DNA of 64,000 nt, taken from positions 418,120 through 482,119 of the forward strand of contig NW_006920886.1 of assembly GCF_000417875.1 (NCBI RefSeq), read 5' to 3'. The notes below the pieces were generated by a model. It was not told the origin of the DNA and ran no database searches. It saw only the letters and a program-made list of their open reading frames with translations. Origin of the DNA: Pseudozyma flocculosa PF-1 (Eukaryota; Basidiomycota; Ustilaginomycetes; Ustilaginales; Ustilaginaceae). A program made the translations under genes and the position numbers. Positions 1-14,201 of the stretch are shown here, one piece after another (position 1 is the first letter of the stretch; the number at the start of each line of letters is the position of its first letter).

Positions 1-611
1 TTGAAGCCGAGCAGCGTCTGCCAGCGCTGCGAGCGGAAGTTCTTGATGTGGTGCGCCTCGTCGAGCACGAGGTAGACCCACGGCTTGCGCCGGAAGATGT
101 GCTGGTCGGCCAGCACCAGCTGGTAGCTGGTGATGCACACGTTGAACGCGTTCTCCGTGTTCCAGCCGACGCGCTTCTCCTTGCGCTCGCGCTGGCTGCC
201 AAAGTACGACAGGATCTTGAAGCCCGGCAGGAACTTTTTGAACTCGACCTCCCAGTTGAGCATCACGCTCGTCGGCGCCACGACGAGGTGCGGACCCCAC
301 ACGCCGCGATCGCACGCCAGATGTGCTAGCAGCGCAATCGTCTGGATCGTCTTGCCGAGGCCCATCTCGTCGGCCAGGATCCCGTTGACGCCGTTGGCGT
401 AGAGGCCCGCCAGCCACTCAAAGCCGATCTGCTGGTAGGGGCGCAGCTGGCCGCGCAAAAGGAACGGTTGTCTGGAGCGGCCGGTCCCCGCGCCCGAAGC
501 CGACGCCGACGCCGAGTTTGCCCGATCGGGCGTATGGAGGACCGACGATGACGACGCGCGGGTCATGGAGCGCGAGCGAGCAGCAGCAGCGCCCGCCCCT
601 TCTCCCGCTTT

Positions 612-647
<36 letters not shown>

Positions 648-3600
648 GGCCGACTCGACATCGCTGGCGATGCTCTCGGTCTTGGTGCGGGCAGTCGGCG
701 CCATCTCTGCACGAATGCTGTCGTCGTCCGGGGGCCCGCCTGATTGAGTTGGCAGCGGCGGGGTCTCGATGCCGGACATGGCGTCGGCCGGCTCGTCTGC
801 TGCAGTAATGTCGAGATCTTGCTTCGCTGCGGTATCGGCAGCGGCGGCAACTTCCTTGTTCTCGCCGCCTTCTTCCTCGTCCTCGGTGGCGTCCACGCTC
901 TCGGTACCCTCGCCGCCGTTGCCGTATCCGTAGCGCTTCAAGAGCTCTTCGATCGGCACGTCGGCGTCGGCGGCCAGGCCGGCGTCCTCGCTGTCATCCG
1001 CCTCGTCCTCCTCCCACATCTTTCGCTCCAGCTCCTCGTCTTCGGCCGCAGCCTCCGGGTCGACGGCGGAGAAGTCGACGTCTTCGCCATCCGGGTCGGG
1101 CGTGGCAGGGCCGGTCGCGGCTGAGGACGAGGCGAGCGATGCTGATCGCGTCGATCGTCGGGTGCGAGGTGTTCGTCGAGCGGGTGCGTCGGCAGCATCG
1201 TCTCGATCCATGGCCCCGACCGAGGGGTTGTCCGCCTCGTCGACAGCAGACAACGAATCCTCCTGCCCGGAGGTAACATCAAGGCCTCGAAGGGATGGCG
1301 GCTCGTCTCTTGCCTCCGTCGCCTGCTCCTCGATAGCCGGTGCGGGCGACGGTGTCGTGAATCGGCCCGTTTCCTCATTGTCGAGCATCTCAACCAGCCG
1401 CCTGCCCCCGTCGCCTCCGCTCTTAATGCTTAGCCTGCTGCCGGCCGAGACGACGCTCACCGCCTCGCTCTCCGAACCGGTCTGAGAGCCCGCGTCGGTG
1501 TCGGTGCCAGCGCCGTCGTCGCCTTCAAGCTCCTCCTCCTCCTCCTCGTCCACATCATAGAAGCTGCGCTCGCTGTCGCTGCTCGAGCTGCCGAGGTCCA
1601 TGCGCGCCATCTCCTCGTGCTGCTTCTGCAGCATCTGCGTGCTCTTCTCGAGGATGGCATTGAGCTGCTCCTTGTCGAGCTTGTCCTTTTCCGCCTTTTC
1701 GCGGGCCGCCTTCCTGGCACGCACGACGTTGGCGGCGAGTCGCCACTGCTTTGCGACCTCGCGCACCGTCCACTTGGCGAGTGCCCTCAGCCGCCTCTCC
1801 TCGGCGCGCCGCTCGCGCTCGCTCGATCCCGACTGGCGGTCCCAGTAGGCCGCGACCATGCGCGACACTCGCTTGGCCAGGGTGATGCGCTGCTTGTGGT
1901 TCTGCCGCATCTGCTGCGACATCGAAACCATGGCCTCGAGCAGGTGGTCTTGGCGATCGCGGCTTCGGGGCGCCTTGTGCGGTCGAAGGTGAGCCAAATG
2001 GCCCTCGCCGTCGTCAAGCGCCATCAGACCGCTACGTCTGCCGCGGTCGACCCGGAGGTACGCCTCGAGCAGCTCCTGTTCGGCCTCGTCTGCCTGACGA
2101 GGGTCGAGCTCCTCGTCGTCGACGTATCGAAACGACGCCCAAAGGTCGCAGACGGAGCCTCGGAACGCAGGGGGCTGCGGTATGTGCTGCGGCGCCAGCG
2201 CCCGTATTGGCGGCGGCGTGTCGGGTAGCGCACGGGGCTGCCGGTGTCTACGGATAAATTCGTCGAGGTCGTCGTCCAAAGGAGGGCCTGCACCATCGTC
2301 TCTCCGCCTGGCCTTGCCCTTTTTGCCGAATGAAGAACGTCGGTCCCGAGCCGTCGAGGGGCTGTCGGCCAGCTCAACGATGCGGCCGTTGGCCGAGGTC
2401 CTCGCCCTGCCCTGCTTCTTGCTCTCGCCGTCTCGGTGGTTGGCCTTACGCTTCCCACCCGTGCTCGGACCCGGCTCGGCGCTCCCGGCGCTGTCGTCCG
2501 CATCGTCAAAGGCCAGGCTGGCGGACCGACGGCTGAGCCGCGCGGAGCTCTCCCGACGTTTAGACGTTGACGATGTCGGCTGTTCCGTTGCGGCGGTAGC
2601 AACGGGCGTCGCCGGCGGTTGTGCTCGTTTCAGCGAGAGACCCTCGAGTCGGGCGTTGACGCCGCGCCGGGTGACGCGGCCGCCTCGGGATCCTGAAGGC
2701 CCAGCGCCGTCCGCCTCGAGGGCGAAGCGGAGGTCGTGCTCCTGCTGGAACTGCGAAAAGACGTCGCTGCGATCCTGCTTGGCCACCTCTGGGTCGTAGC
2801 CGATCAGGGTGACAAACTTGACAAGGTGGAAGAGCTCGCGGACGAGCATGTCGTGGTCATCATGGACGTCCTCGAGCGCCTCCTGGGACGCTTGAAGCCG
2901 CTCCTGTCTCCTCAGCGCGAGGATCTCGTCAAACGGACGCTGGGCCGTCGACGCAGTGATGGGCGTGATGCGGGTGCGAGGACCGCGGTCCACCGCGAGC
3001 GGCGTCGCAGATGCACCAGGGTCTTTGCCATCATTATCCGAGGCGAGAGCGTCATCAGGCTCGTCGGCAACTTCGTCGCGAAGGTCGGTCGGAGGCGCCC
3101 GACCATTGCGAAGAGCTGCTTCCGGGGCATTCGCTGAGCCCAATGCGGAGCTTCTCGAGCGACCGCGAGCGGGGTGGCCGCCGTCGCGCCCGCTGGTGCT
3201 GTCAGCCTTGGCTGGGGAAGCTTTGCGAGGGTTCGCGACTGATGCAATCGGCTGCAGACGTGATTTGGAGATCACCGGGCTGGACTGCGCGGCGTCCTTG
3301 TTGCTGCTCCCGCTTCCTATGACACTCCGACGGGCTCGTCGCGGGCGGCCATTGCCGTTGCTTTCGGCGCCGCTGCTGCTAGCAGTGTCGTCCTCGGGGA
3401 CGATCCTGAAGGCGGGTCCCGGGCTAGAGAAGCCGAGATCGGCATCGAGCCGCCGGCGCTTTGCATGCGGACGGGCAGTGGAGCCGTTTCTGTCGCTTTT
3501 ACCATCGCGGTCGACGGCGTGCTGGGGCAGAGACGATCCACTGGCGGGGGCTTGCTCGGCAGAGCTCCGACGGCTGTGTCGTGACCGGGCGTCGGACCGG

Positions 3601-3716
3601 ACCGAGCCGTCGGATGCTTTCGGGTTCGTAGCGCTCGAGGGTCGAGTACCTACGCCTGCCGTCGCCTGCTCTTCGGGTTCGGATTCATGACCGGAGAGTG
3701 TCGATGGGCGAGACAT
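1..3716 (-). CDS. SWR1: SWR1-type chromatin-remodelling ATPase, N-terminal part (runs off the left edge)
   Basis: Catalytic subunit of the SWR1 complex, which exchanges nucleosomal H2A for H2A.Z in the nucleus. One open frame with no visible intron runs from the ATG at 3716 to the window edge, about 1238 codons; an in-frame TGA at 3773-3771 supports this start. The first ~300 residues are basic and serine-rich. A conserved stretch with VRELFHLVKFVTLIGYDP follows near residues 290-310. An HSA helix containing KWTVREVAKQWRLAANVV lies near 645, then a long acidic linker. The Snf2 ATPase core begins at LRPYQQIGFEWLAGLYANG, with Walker A DEMGLGKT near 1115-1122 and DEAH box LDEAHHIKNFRSQRW near 1220. 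IKNFRSQRW points to Swr1 rather than Ino80, whose box is DEAQ-like. The helicase C half is outside the window. The N-terminal region is longer than in budding yeast Swr1. Identification is firm. Confidence 0.95.
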
Positions 3717-5650
3717 TGACCAGCGCCGGAGAGGCGGGCAGTCAAGCAGGCGGGCGGTCGAGCTTGCAGGTCAGGTCGAAGCGGGCGGGGGTGCCGTGTC
3801 GCCTCTACGGTTTCGGCAGCTTCGACGGAGACGGCTGTCCTGCTAGCGCCTGCGCGCTCCGAGGCGAGACACCGCTGCTACCTTCCTAGCTCTGCCGGCG
3901 ACGTGGAGGGCTGACGGGTTGCGTGCGACAGATTGGGCAGGATAGGCGAGCGCGACATGCAAAGGTCGAGTCGGGTTGGGTTGGGCCGGGACCGGGCGAG
4001 GCGGGGCGTGATGAGACGAGCCGAGTCGAGGGACAGCCGGTAGCGATGCAGCAGTGTGGCGCGATTGTCGAGGCCACTTTGCTGGGGCAAAAAAGCTGCT
4101 AGTCTGGTCGGTATGCGCGAGAAAGGGGGTCGTATCCGGATGTCGTGATAGAGGCTCCGCTGATCAGCCCGGAAGCAAGCGACTTGACTGCTCGCGATCG
4201 AGATGGACAAGTTCGCAGGTGATTGACAGTGGCGAGAAAGAGTCTGAGAGGGGACGTCGTCGATCGACGGGAGCTGTTAGAAGAGAAGGGTCGGTGGTGG
4301 TGGTAGTCGTCAGCAAGGGAGGGAGCTCAAGGGCACCTCGGAAGTCTATTTCGACCCGGCTGGAACCCGACGTCGCATAAGAAGCGCACACGCGTGAGGC
4401 GGGCCTAGGGAAATTTTTGAATACAACGGCGCGACCCGGCGTGTAACGTGCAGGCTAAGTCGATTTGTATTCGATGGGCCCAGCCAGACATCTCGTCGTC
4501 CGACTTGGGACAACGAGCGAGGTGGAGGCCCGGATCTCGGTCCCGAGTGTGGACAGTTGAGTTCGATCGGCTTTTGACCCGATGGACGGCGTCGAAAGAC
4601 ACCTCATCGGGCCAGAAAACGTGGCCCCGGCTCCTTGTGAGCCCGACGGGCAGGCCGGCTGGGAGCTGCAGGAAACAAACAGCCGAGGGTTGTGCGGGGA
4701 CCCTGCCTGGCCTGGCCTGCCATCACGCCATCAAGCCGGTGGATGTCAACATCTTGCTTTTCGCTGCTCCGCTTCCACCTGCCTGGAGCTGCGACCTCCC
4801 GACCCCTAGCCCGGCCTCCTCTCTGACTGTGCCCTCGACGCCCCGCTCCCCTTCTCGACTTTCAAACGCACCAACTCGCTTGCCTGCTGGCCTGTCCAGC
4901 TGCTCTTCTCTGACTCGCCGACGACCGCCTCGCCCAAGGCCTCCTCGAGTGCAGCACGGACCAGCGGAGATGGGCAGACCAAGAAGAAATCCCCCGACCG
5001 CTGCCCCTGCCCCCACGCCTGCCTACCCGCCTCCGGCCTCGCACGCTCCCTCTGGCGAGCCGAGGAAGATGTTGAGATGGGCCTCTTAGCCTGGCTCGCT
5101 CCGCCTTCAGCTCCAGCCGGTGCCATCGCAGAGCAGGCAAAGCAGACGACCGACAACGGGGCGGTGAAGCGGCGTGGCGCTGATGAGCTTCAGGGTGACC
5201 AGCGCTGCCATACGATCATGGCGTCCATCGACCGTGAGCGAAGAAGCATGGACGAGCATGTGGGCAGGGGGCTAGGAGAAGGGCTGGGGAGGCAGGCAGG
5301 GGGCCAGCCGGTGCAGCAGGCAGCTGGCGGTGACTGCTAGATTCCACAGAGCGAAGCACGCAAGCGGGAGGCCCGGCCTAGCCTGGCCTGGCCTGCGACA
5401 TGGCCTTGATCCTCGCTCCTCGTGGGGCCCTTCGCCTTCGCTAGCCGCGCCCTCCCCGCTCGCCTCGTCTATCCGGGCTTCCCCATCCTGACGGTGGGAG
5501 GTGGTATAAGAACCTCGCTCCTCTGTCGGCAGTCGCCTCTCGCGCTCCACCACCGTGCCCCCGTCTCCCTCGCTCCTTCTTGCCTGGACCCCTCCCCTGC
5601 CTCCCCGCACACCTCCGTCCCATCGGTTCCACTTCGTGCACCTGCCCATC
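3717..5650. other. Divergent intergenic region between SWR1 and MET17
   Basis: No credible gene is visible in these 1.9 kb; the open frames on both strands lack conserved motifs. The region must carry both promoters. It contains GGCCTGGCCTGG-type repeats at 4702-4721 and 5374-5395, a TATA-like element at 5505-5510, and CT-rich stretches close to the MET17 start. Confidence 0.6.
5505..5510 (+). promoter_or_regulatory. TATA-like element upstream of MET17
   Basis: TATAAG lies about 140 bases before the ATG at 5651 and is followed by a CT-rich leader, a plausible core promoter arrangement. It is a short match, so this is only suggestive. Confidence 0.4.
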
Positions 5651-7624
<1,974 letters not shown>

Positions 7625-8102
7625 AGCGGCCACAGCGCTGCCCACCGGCCTACACAGGCCCGCCATCGAGGAGACGGCGGTGACAACGACGACGACGACA
7701 CAACGATCACGACCACGACCACGACGGATGGCGGCGATGGGCGATTGATAGATCCTTAGAGGGGGGAAAGCAGCGAGCCAGGCCGAGATGGACATGGCCA
7801 ACAGCGGCGGCCACGTCAGCAGCGGCAGCAGCCAAGAGCAGTGTATACCACCCAGACGACGGCGGGAGCAGCCTGCCCGCCCGCCCGCCAGCAAGCCAGC
7901 CACGATAATGAGCTCAAGGGCGATCCCGCTCCACCCAGCCAACGACCCCTGTCTTTCCGTTCCTCGCGTCCCGTCCGTGCCTCTCATCCCGTTCCCGTTC
8001 CGCCGCATTCCGAGCCACAGCCGCATCCTCGCTTTCTCCCTTGCTTCCGATCCCTCTTGCCACCGGCCGTTGCCTCGAGCCAGCCGACGGGTTCCGCTCG
8101 AA
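7625..8102. other. Convergent 3' intergenic region
   Basis: 478 bases between the stop codons of MET17 and the coiled-coil gene. It holds short GAC/ACG repeats near 7690-7720 and CAG-rich sequence near 7800-7840. I see no gene or RNA here; it presumably carries the two terminators. Confidence 0.6.
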
Positions 8103-11100
8103 CTAGAAGGCGCCCCTCGACGCGGCGCCGCGGGGCACGACGAGCGCCTCTTCGGCTCGCGCCGCTGCCCGGCTCAGCGCGGCTACGCTCGGCGTCTGGC
8201 GCACCGCCTTGTGGCCTCCGCCGCCAGACGACGCCGACGAAGATCCCGCCGCCCCCGACGCCGTTGCCACGGCCCCTCGCCAGAGGCCAGCCACCTTTTC
8301 GGCTGTCGTGGCCGTCGAGGCCGATGCGGCTCCGCTGACGTCGCTCTTGGCGTCGTCGTCGGCGGGCCCCACCGCCGCCGCCTCGTACTGCAGGGCCAGC
8401 GTGGCAGGCGTGATGATGCGCGACACGGGCGACGGGCCCATCATGCTGCCGCCGCCGAGTCCGCCCGGCGCGCCGGCGTCGAGGAAGGTGCTGCGGATCG
8501 ACGAGTCGCTGAGGCCGCGCGGGCGCAGGGTGCGCTCCAGCAGCGCGCCCGGGTACGACGACTCGGGATCGTCTTCGGTGTCCAGCGCCGAGGCGTGGTG
8601 GCGCGATCGGCCGTGGTGGAGGCTCACCTCGTCGTCGTCGACGATGCGGCTCAGCGGTCGCTGCGCAGCGCCCCGGTTCGCGCTGCCGCTGGCCAGGAGG
8701 CTGCTGCCGAGGCTCGAGGCGTCGCGGCGCTGGGGCGTGTACGACGACGACGACAGCGACGGTCCGTGGCGCCCCGACGGAGAGGCACCGAAGCCTTCCG
8801 GGTTGCCGAGCGTGCCGGCGAAGAGCCCCGACAGATTGCGCGACTGGACGCGGCTGAGCGATCCCGGCGCACGCCCGCGCTTAGGCCGCGGTCCTGCCTT
8901 CAGGCCACCACCGCTCGGCGGCGGCGAAGTCGATGCCAGGGAGCTCGTGCCGCCGCTAGAGGAAGCGTTGCTCGCTTCGGCGGCCGATGCGTGCAGGCCC
9001 TTGACCTCGACGGCGACCGACGACGATACGACGGCGGCCGATGCGCGCGGAGCGAGATGTGAGGCGTAGGCCGAGCCGCCCGAGACGGCGCGCGTCGGCT
9101 GCATCCGGCCTCCTGCGCCGGCGCCCGAGCCGGATGGCCGTGACAATGATGATGATGGCGCCCCCAAGCCGAGCCTGCCCGCCGCTCCCGACGACGACGC
9201 TTCGGCGCTGCTTCCGCCGCCGTCCATTGCTGCTGAGCCCGGTCCGGTTCCGGTCCCGGCGCCGGCGATGCCCGTCGAAGCGGAGGCCAACGACGCCGCC
9301 GCCGAGGACGACGACGTCGACGAAGATCCCGTCGACGACGGCCCGCCAAGCAGCATCTTGCCGAGCCAGCCGACGGCCGAGGGGATTGGCAGCAGCGAGC
9401 GGTCTTCGGCCGCCGTCGCTCCGAGGTGCTCTTGGAGCAGCTTGGCGGCCGCGCCCGGGTTCATGTGGATCTCGTTTACGCAAAGCCGCAGCCTCGCCAC
9501 CTCGCACAGGATGTCGCGGAAGGCTTTGAGCACCGCGAAAAACTCCTTGCGCGACACGAGGCTCTCGCTCGAGGCGTCGCGCGAGCCCATGGATGAGTCG
9601 TCGCGCGCCTGCTGGCGGCTCTCTTGCTCGACGAGGCGGCGGAAGTGGTCGCGCAGGCCGTCGACGTCGCGCAGGATCGAGTTGACCGTCGTGCGCGCCA
9701 GATGGCCCACGTCGCCGGCAAGATGCTGACGCTGCAGCCGCCGTGTGAGCGTGTCGACGTCGGCGCTCGACAGCCGTCCAAACAGGCGCTGAATGTAGTC
9801 GAGCAGCGTGGCGAGCTGGCTGGTGCGGTTGTCGCGCTCCCGCCTGGCAGCCTCGGCGAGGAAGGCCGAATTGCCTGTGGCCGAGGCGGCATCGTGTTCG
9901 CTGCCGCCGCCGCCACCGCCAACGGCGCTGATCGTGTGCTCGCTCCCCGCCTCGGCGCGGCTCGGACGCCGCGTTACCGGCGTGTCGCTCGAATGCGAGG
10001 CGCCCGCAATCGCCGGCACCAGCCCCGCGGACATCGAACGGGGGCTATCCTGGAGGGAGCCATCTAGGACTCCCGCAGCCACGCTGCTGGCAGCCGATGA
10101 CCGCGAGTAGGATCGCGCAGGCTGCGCACGTGTCGCCGCCGACGATCGGCGTGCGCTCGAGGGCGTGCGGGTGAGGGTGACTCCGGGCAGCGGCGACGTC
10201 GCCGTCGTGTTGGAGGTCGCTGCTGCTTCAGCTCCTGGCACCACCACCTCATCGGACAGCGTTACAGGCGCGAGGGCTGCATCGTCGTCGTGCTCGTCGC
10301 CCTCGCCCCCGTCGATGTCGGACCGACGTGACGACGACGGCACTCGGTAACTGCTGCCGAAGCCGAGGCTGCTGGGCGGCCGCGAGTGCATCGAGGGCCG
10401 TGGCGATGAAGACGAGGCGGCTGCTCCCGTTGTCGATGCCCCGGGCGTCGCTGACGAGGAGAAGTGGTCATAGACGCTGCTGGCATCGGCCTGCTCGCGG
10501 ATCGCCGCCAGCTCCTCGGTGCGGGCCTCGAGCAGCTCCTGCAGCTGGGCGTTGCCCTGTCGCAGCGCTTCATTGTCCCGGACCAGCGTATCGACGACGC
10601 TGGCCACCTCGTCGCCGCTGCCGCCGTCGTCGGCGTCTGCGCCTCCATTGCCGCCGACCTGGCCATCCTTGCCACTCTCGCTGCTCCTGGCTTGGCGCAT
10701 CCCGACGGCGAGCCTGCGACGCGCCTCGTCGAGAGCCTCCTCGCTGACGCTGACCTTGGCGTCGCGGCGAATCGAGGCGATGTCGACCTCCTTGCGCGCC
10801 TGCTTGAGCGACTCGGCCAGCTGCGTGTTGCGCTCCGACAGCTTGCGCGCGCGCGCCTCGGCAGCGTCGGCGCGCTTGCGCTCGGCGGCGAGCTCCTGCT
10901 TGGCGTCGTCGAGCTGGGTCGCGAGCCGGTGTGCCTTGTCCTCGGCGCCCGCCATGCGCGTCTGGCTCGCCCGCAGCTTGGCCAGCTGGCCGCGCACCTC
11001 GTCGAGCTCGTGGAGCAGCGTGCGGTTGCTGCTGTCGGCCGCCTCGAGATTGAGGTTGGCCTGTGCCAGCTGCCGCTCTAGGCCCGACGTCTCCTTGTAG

Positions 11101-12188
11101 CTCTTTGTGAGCCGGCTCATGAGGCCGTCGCGCTGCTGGATGTACTCCTGCGCCTGCTTTTGCGAGCGCGCGTGCATCGCATCGTGTCGCTTGAGCAGCG
11201 CCTGTCCGATTTCTGCGAGCGATAGTAGCCAGTTGGGCCGAGGTGAGAGCAAAAGAATCGCGTCGAAAGCATAGAGCAGTGAGGTCGGTCGATTGTCAGT
11301 ATGCTTTGCGGTTCTCAGACCCAAGCGAGCAGCTATCGTTTCGATTCCCATCCGGGATCGCCATCCCGCTCGAGTCATGGCTGCCCTTTGTGTACCCGCT
11401 CGCCGCCGCTACTCACCTGCGCTCAGCCTGAGGTCGGCCTCGAGGTCGCGCCACTCTTGCCGCGCGCGAATGGCGCTGGGGCAGTCGTCGCGACCGCAGC
11501 AGCAGGTGCAGCGCCCACGGGTCGCCGAGGCGCCGCCGTAGTCGCTCCCGCTCTCGCCCGAGATGCTGCGCCGCCGCCTACAGAGGCTGGTGCTGGCGCT
11601 GATGCTGCCGGCATCGCTGCCGGTGGCGCCGTCGTCGCTGCGTGCTCCGCCCCACTGCGAGCCCGTCTCGGTGTTGACGGCGAGCGATTCGGCGTACGTC
11701 GACTTGCGGTTGAGCCTGAACTCGGAAATGATCTTGGTAAAGTCCTCAATGGTGCGCGACTGGCGCACGCCCTCCTCGAGCTCGTCGATCTCGGCCGGGT
11801 CGGCCGTGGACAGCATCGACATCGATTGGTCTCCGCCACCGCCGCCGCCGGTGGTGTCGGCGATGGATTCGGCGTAGTCGGACCCAGCTGCATCGCCGGA
11901 AGCGTCGCCCTCGCCCAGCGAGCCCGCTCGGGATCGCAGGGGCGAGAGGAACGACGACGACGCCATTGAATTGGTGCCGTCGGCGCGGCGTCGGGTCGGG
12001 CTGTGCGTCGCCTGAAGGTGATCGCGCTGGTGGTGCAGATGATTGCTGCCGCCGGCGTGGCGGAGCGATGTGGTACGCGCAGAAGGAGAAGCAGTGGCGC
12101 TACGAGCGTCGGTCCCTTCGTCTTCCTCTGGCACCTGCCCGTCTAAGCCCAGGCCAAGTCCGAGCCTTCGTGGCGAGCCGGTGCTCAT
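8103..12188 (-). CDS. Unrecognised coiled-coil protein with a cysteine cluster
   Basis: Not recognised. Model on the minus strand: exon 12188-11417, intron 11416-11213 (204 bases, GTGAGT...CAG), exon 11212-8103. It encodes 1293 residues from the ATG at 12188. The N-terminal ~130 residues are serine-rich. A helical segment with SRTIEDFTKIISEFRLNRKS follows. A compact cysteine cluster RCTCCCGRDDCP lies near residue 225, directly before RQEWRDLEADLRLSAEIGQA, which is created by the splice junction. A long coiled coil then runs for ~250 residues. A second folded block contains TLLDYIQRLFGRLSSADVD and KEFFAVLKAFRDILCEVARL. The tail of ~450 residues is low-complexity Ser/Gly/Ala. The same frame stays open upstream to about 12630 with protein-like sequence but no Met, so another 5' exon is likely missing from this model. 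The cysteine cluster plus coiled coil suggests a scaffold protein; that is inference. Confidence 0.8.
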
Positions 12189-14201
12189 TGTGGCAGCGTG
12201 CGGTGAGCTCAGCGAGGAGGGCGACGAGAGGTGGTCGCGCCCCGCTGCGTCGAGCTGACCTGCTGCAGTTGGTTGCTGCTGGTCCTGCGACGAGGCCGGC
12301 TGGCCAAAGGGATGGTGGTGCTGTTGACTAACGTACCTCGCGCTGCTACCGGTGCGGCGGTGCCGCTGAGGCTGACGCTGGAGGCCTGGCTGGTGGCGGC
12401 GTTGCTCGGTCTGTTCGGGGCGCTGCCGTACCGGCTCGTCGGTCTCGGTCTCGGTCTCTGCGCCCGGAGCTCCGCCGCCTCGTCCCCCACCGCTACCGCT
12501 GGCGGCCGAGAGGGCGGGAGAGTGCGGCGTCGACCAGGCCTGATCGGCGATGAGCGGGGAACCGAGAAGGGGCGAGCAGTGGATGGCCGGTAGCGAGAGG
12601 CGCTTGAGATGGCGGGGAGCGATGGTTGCGAATCACGAGGGCCGAGGACGGCCGCGCAGTGGAGATCCAGAGAGATGGCAAGGAACGGCAGAGAGGTCAA
12701 ACGAAGAGGTGACTAGGCTTGGTGCATCGATCAGCTGAGATGGTTTGTGTGTGCCGGTGCCGATGTTGTCGCTTCTAGGAAGAGCCCCGAGAGATGCTGC
12801 AGCCGGTCTCTTGGTTCCGCCGTCCCAGAGTAGGGTTGCGCACTGTAGAGGATTACGAAGAGAGAAACGCTCAGAGCGCTAGCCTATTGTGAGGTGATGC
12901 AGACTAGTGTTCGGATCGATGTGGTGCTGCTGTGAGCGTCGTCTCCGTCGAAGCAAGGCGTAAGCGGTAGTTGGGCGGGCTAAGCGGGTGGTGTGCAGTC
13001 TAGGGTCGAGGGCCGGACAGATAGGCGGGTCGAGTGTCGGATGCGTTCGGAGTGGTCAACGAGACGACGATCGAGGCCGTCAAGGGACGGTGGTGATGGT
13101 GGTGGTGGTGGGCGGGTGGGAAGCATGCAAAGGACAAAGCCAGCAGGTAGTGTGGGTGCGTCGTTGCGAGGCGAGGCGAGGCGGAGCGGAGCGTGCCCGA
13201 AACCAAGTCCTGAATGCTTAGGCCAGCGTAGGTTGGGAGCAGAGGTCGCGGTTTGGTCTGGAAGGTGTGGCTGGCCAGTTTTGATGCAAGGAGGACGACG
13301 GGGGCCAAGCCAGGGTCGGGCGAGCGTGCGTGCGTGCGAGCGCGGGTGGGTGGGTGGTTGGGTAGGGTGCGTGCCTGGTGTTGGTTGGTTCCGCCCGTCC
13401 GCCCCCAGGCCCAGTCTCGGCCTTTCCGCCAGACTAGGGCCGGGTAGGGCTGAGATGCCCCTTTTGTTTCGGCGGGTGCCGCACGCGCTGCGCTGCGTTC
13501 GGGCTGACCGGGCAAGCGGGCGGGAAACGGAAGAAGGCCGAGCAAACAGGCGGTAGCCAAGGCGAGAGAGAGAGAGAGAGCAACACCCGGCCCAGGCCAG
13601 GGCTGCCAGTGGGCCGACACGCGCACGCGTCCCTCAAGCCAGGCAGGCCGGGCCTGGCCAGGCAGGCAGGCAAGGGCTGGCCTTGATGCGCCTCGGCCTT
13701 TTTCCCTGTCCGATTTTTCGCGGGTCAGATACATTGAGCGCCCCGCTCGCCGAGGCTGCTGCTCGAGCTACCGGTACCAACCCTACCATCCAACGGCGGC
13801 AAGGTCGCGACGGGAGAGCGTGTGGGCCAGTCCAGCGTGCACGATCGGGCTGTGTAAGCCGCGCTGAACGATAGCGGAGTGAAGCGGCGACGGGAAAGAT
13901 CGAGCTCGTTACGATTCCAGGCCGCGCCGTAAGGCTCAGCCAGCTGGTCGGGTCGGGCGTTGTCAGGCGCAGCACTGAGCTCATCTCGACGGACGGGGGG
14001 GCTGCTCGACCAGCCGGCCCGCTTCCTCGCCTTGCTCAGCATCAAGCTGCTCGACTCGCTAGGCCGTGCCTCTGAATGATCCGCGGTGCTTCGTCTCATC
14101 ACTTTCCATTGCTGTCGTGCCCGTTCGCACGCTCTCGAGCTCAAACCATGCCGGCCCAGCTCGACACGAACGGTACTGCTCCTCCTTACTCTTCCCCTTA
14201 C
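12189..14201. other. Intergenic region with probable unmodelled 5' coding sequence
   Basis: From 12189 to about 12630 the minus strand is open in the frame of the coiled-coil gene. It reads as ordinary Ser/Gln/Pro-rich protein (for example LIADQAWSTPHSPALSA) and ends at an in-frame TGA near 12632-12640 with no Met in between. That suggests a further upstream exon. The rest, to 14201, shows no gene I can support. It carries a GA dinucleotide run at 13564-13580 and a GGCCTGGCCAGGCAGGC-type patch at 13641-13670. Confidence 0.5.
13564..13580. repeat. (GA)n microsatellite
   Basis: About eight GA dinucleotides in a row inside an intergenic region. Confidence 0.9.
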
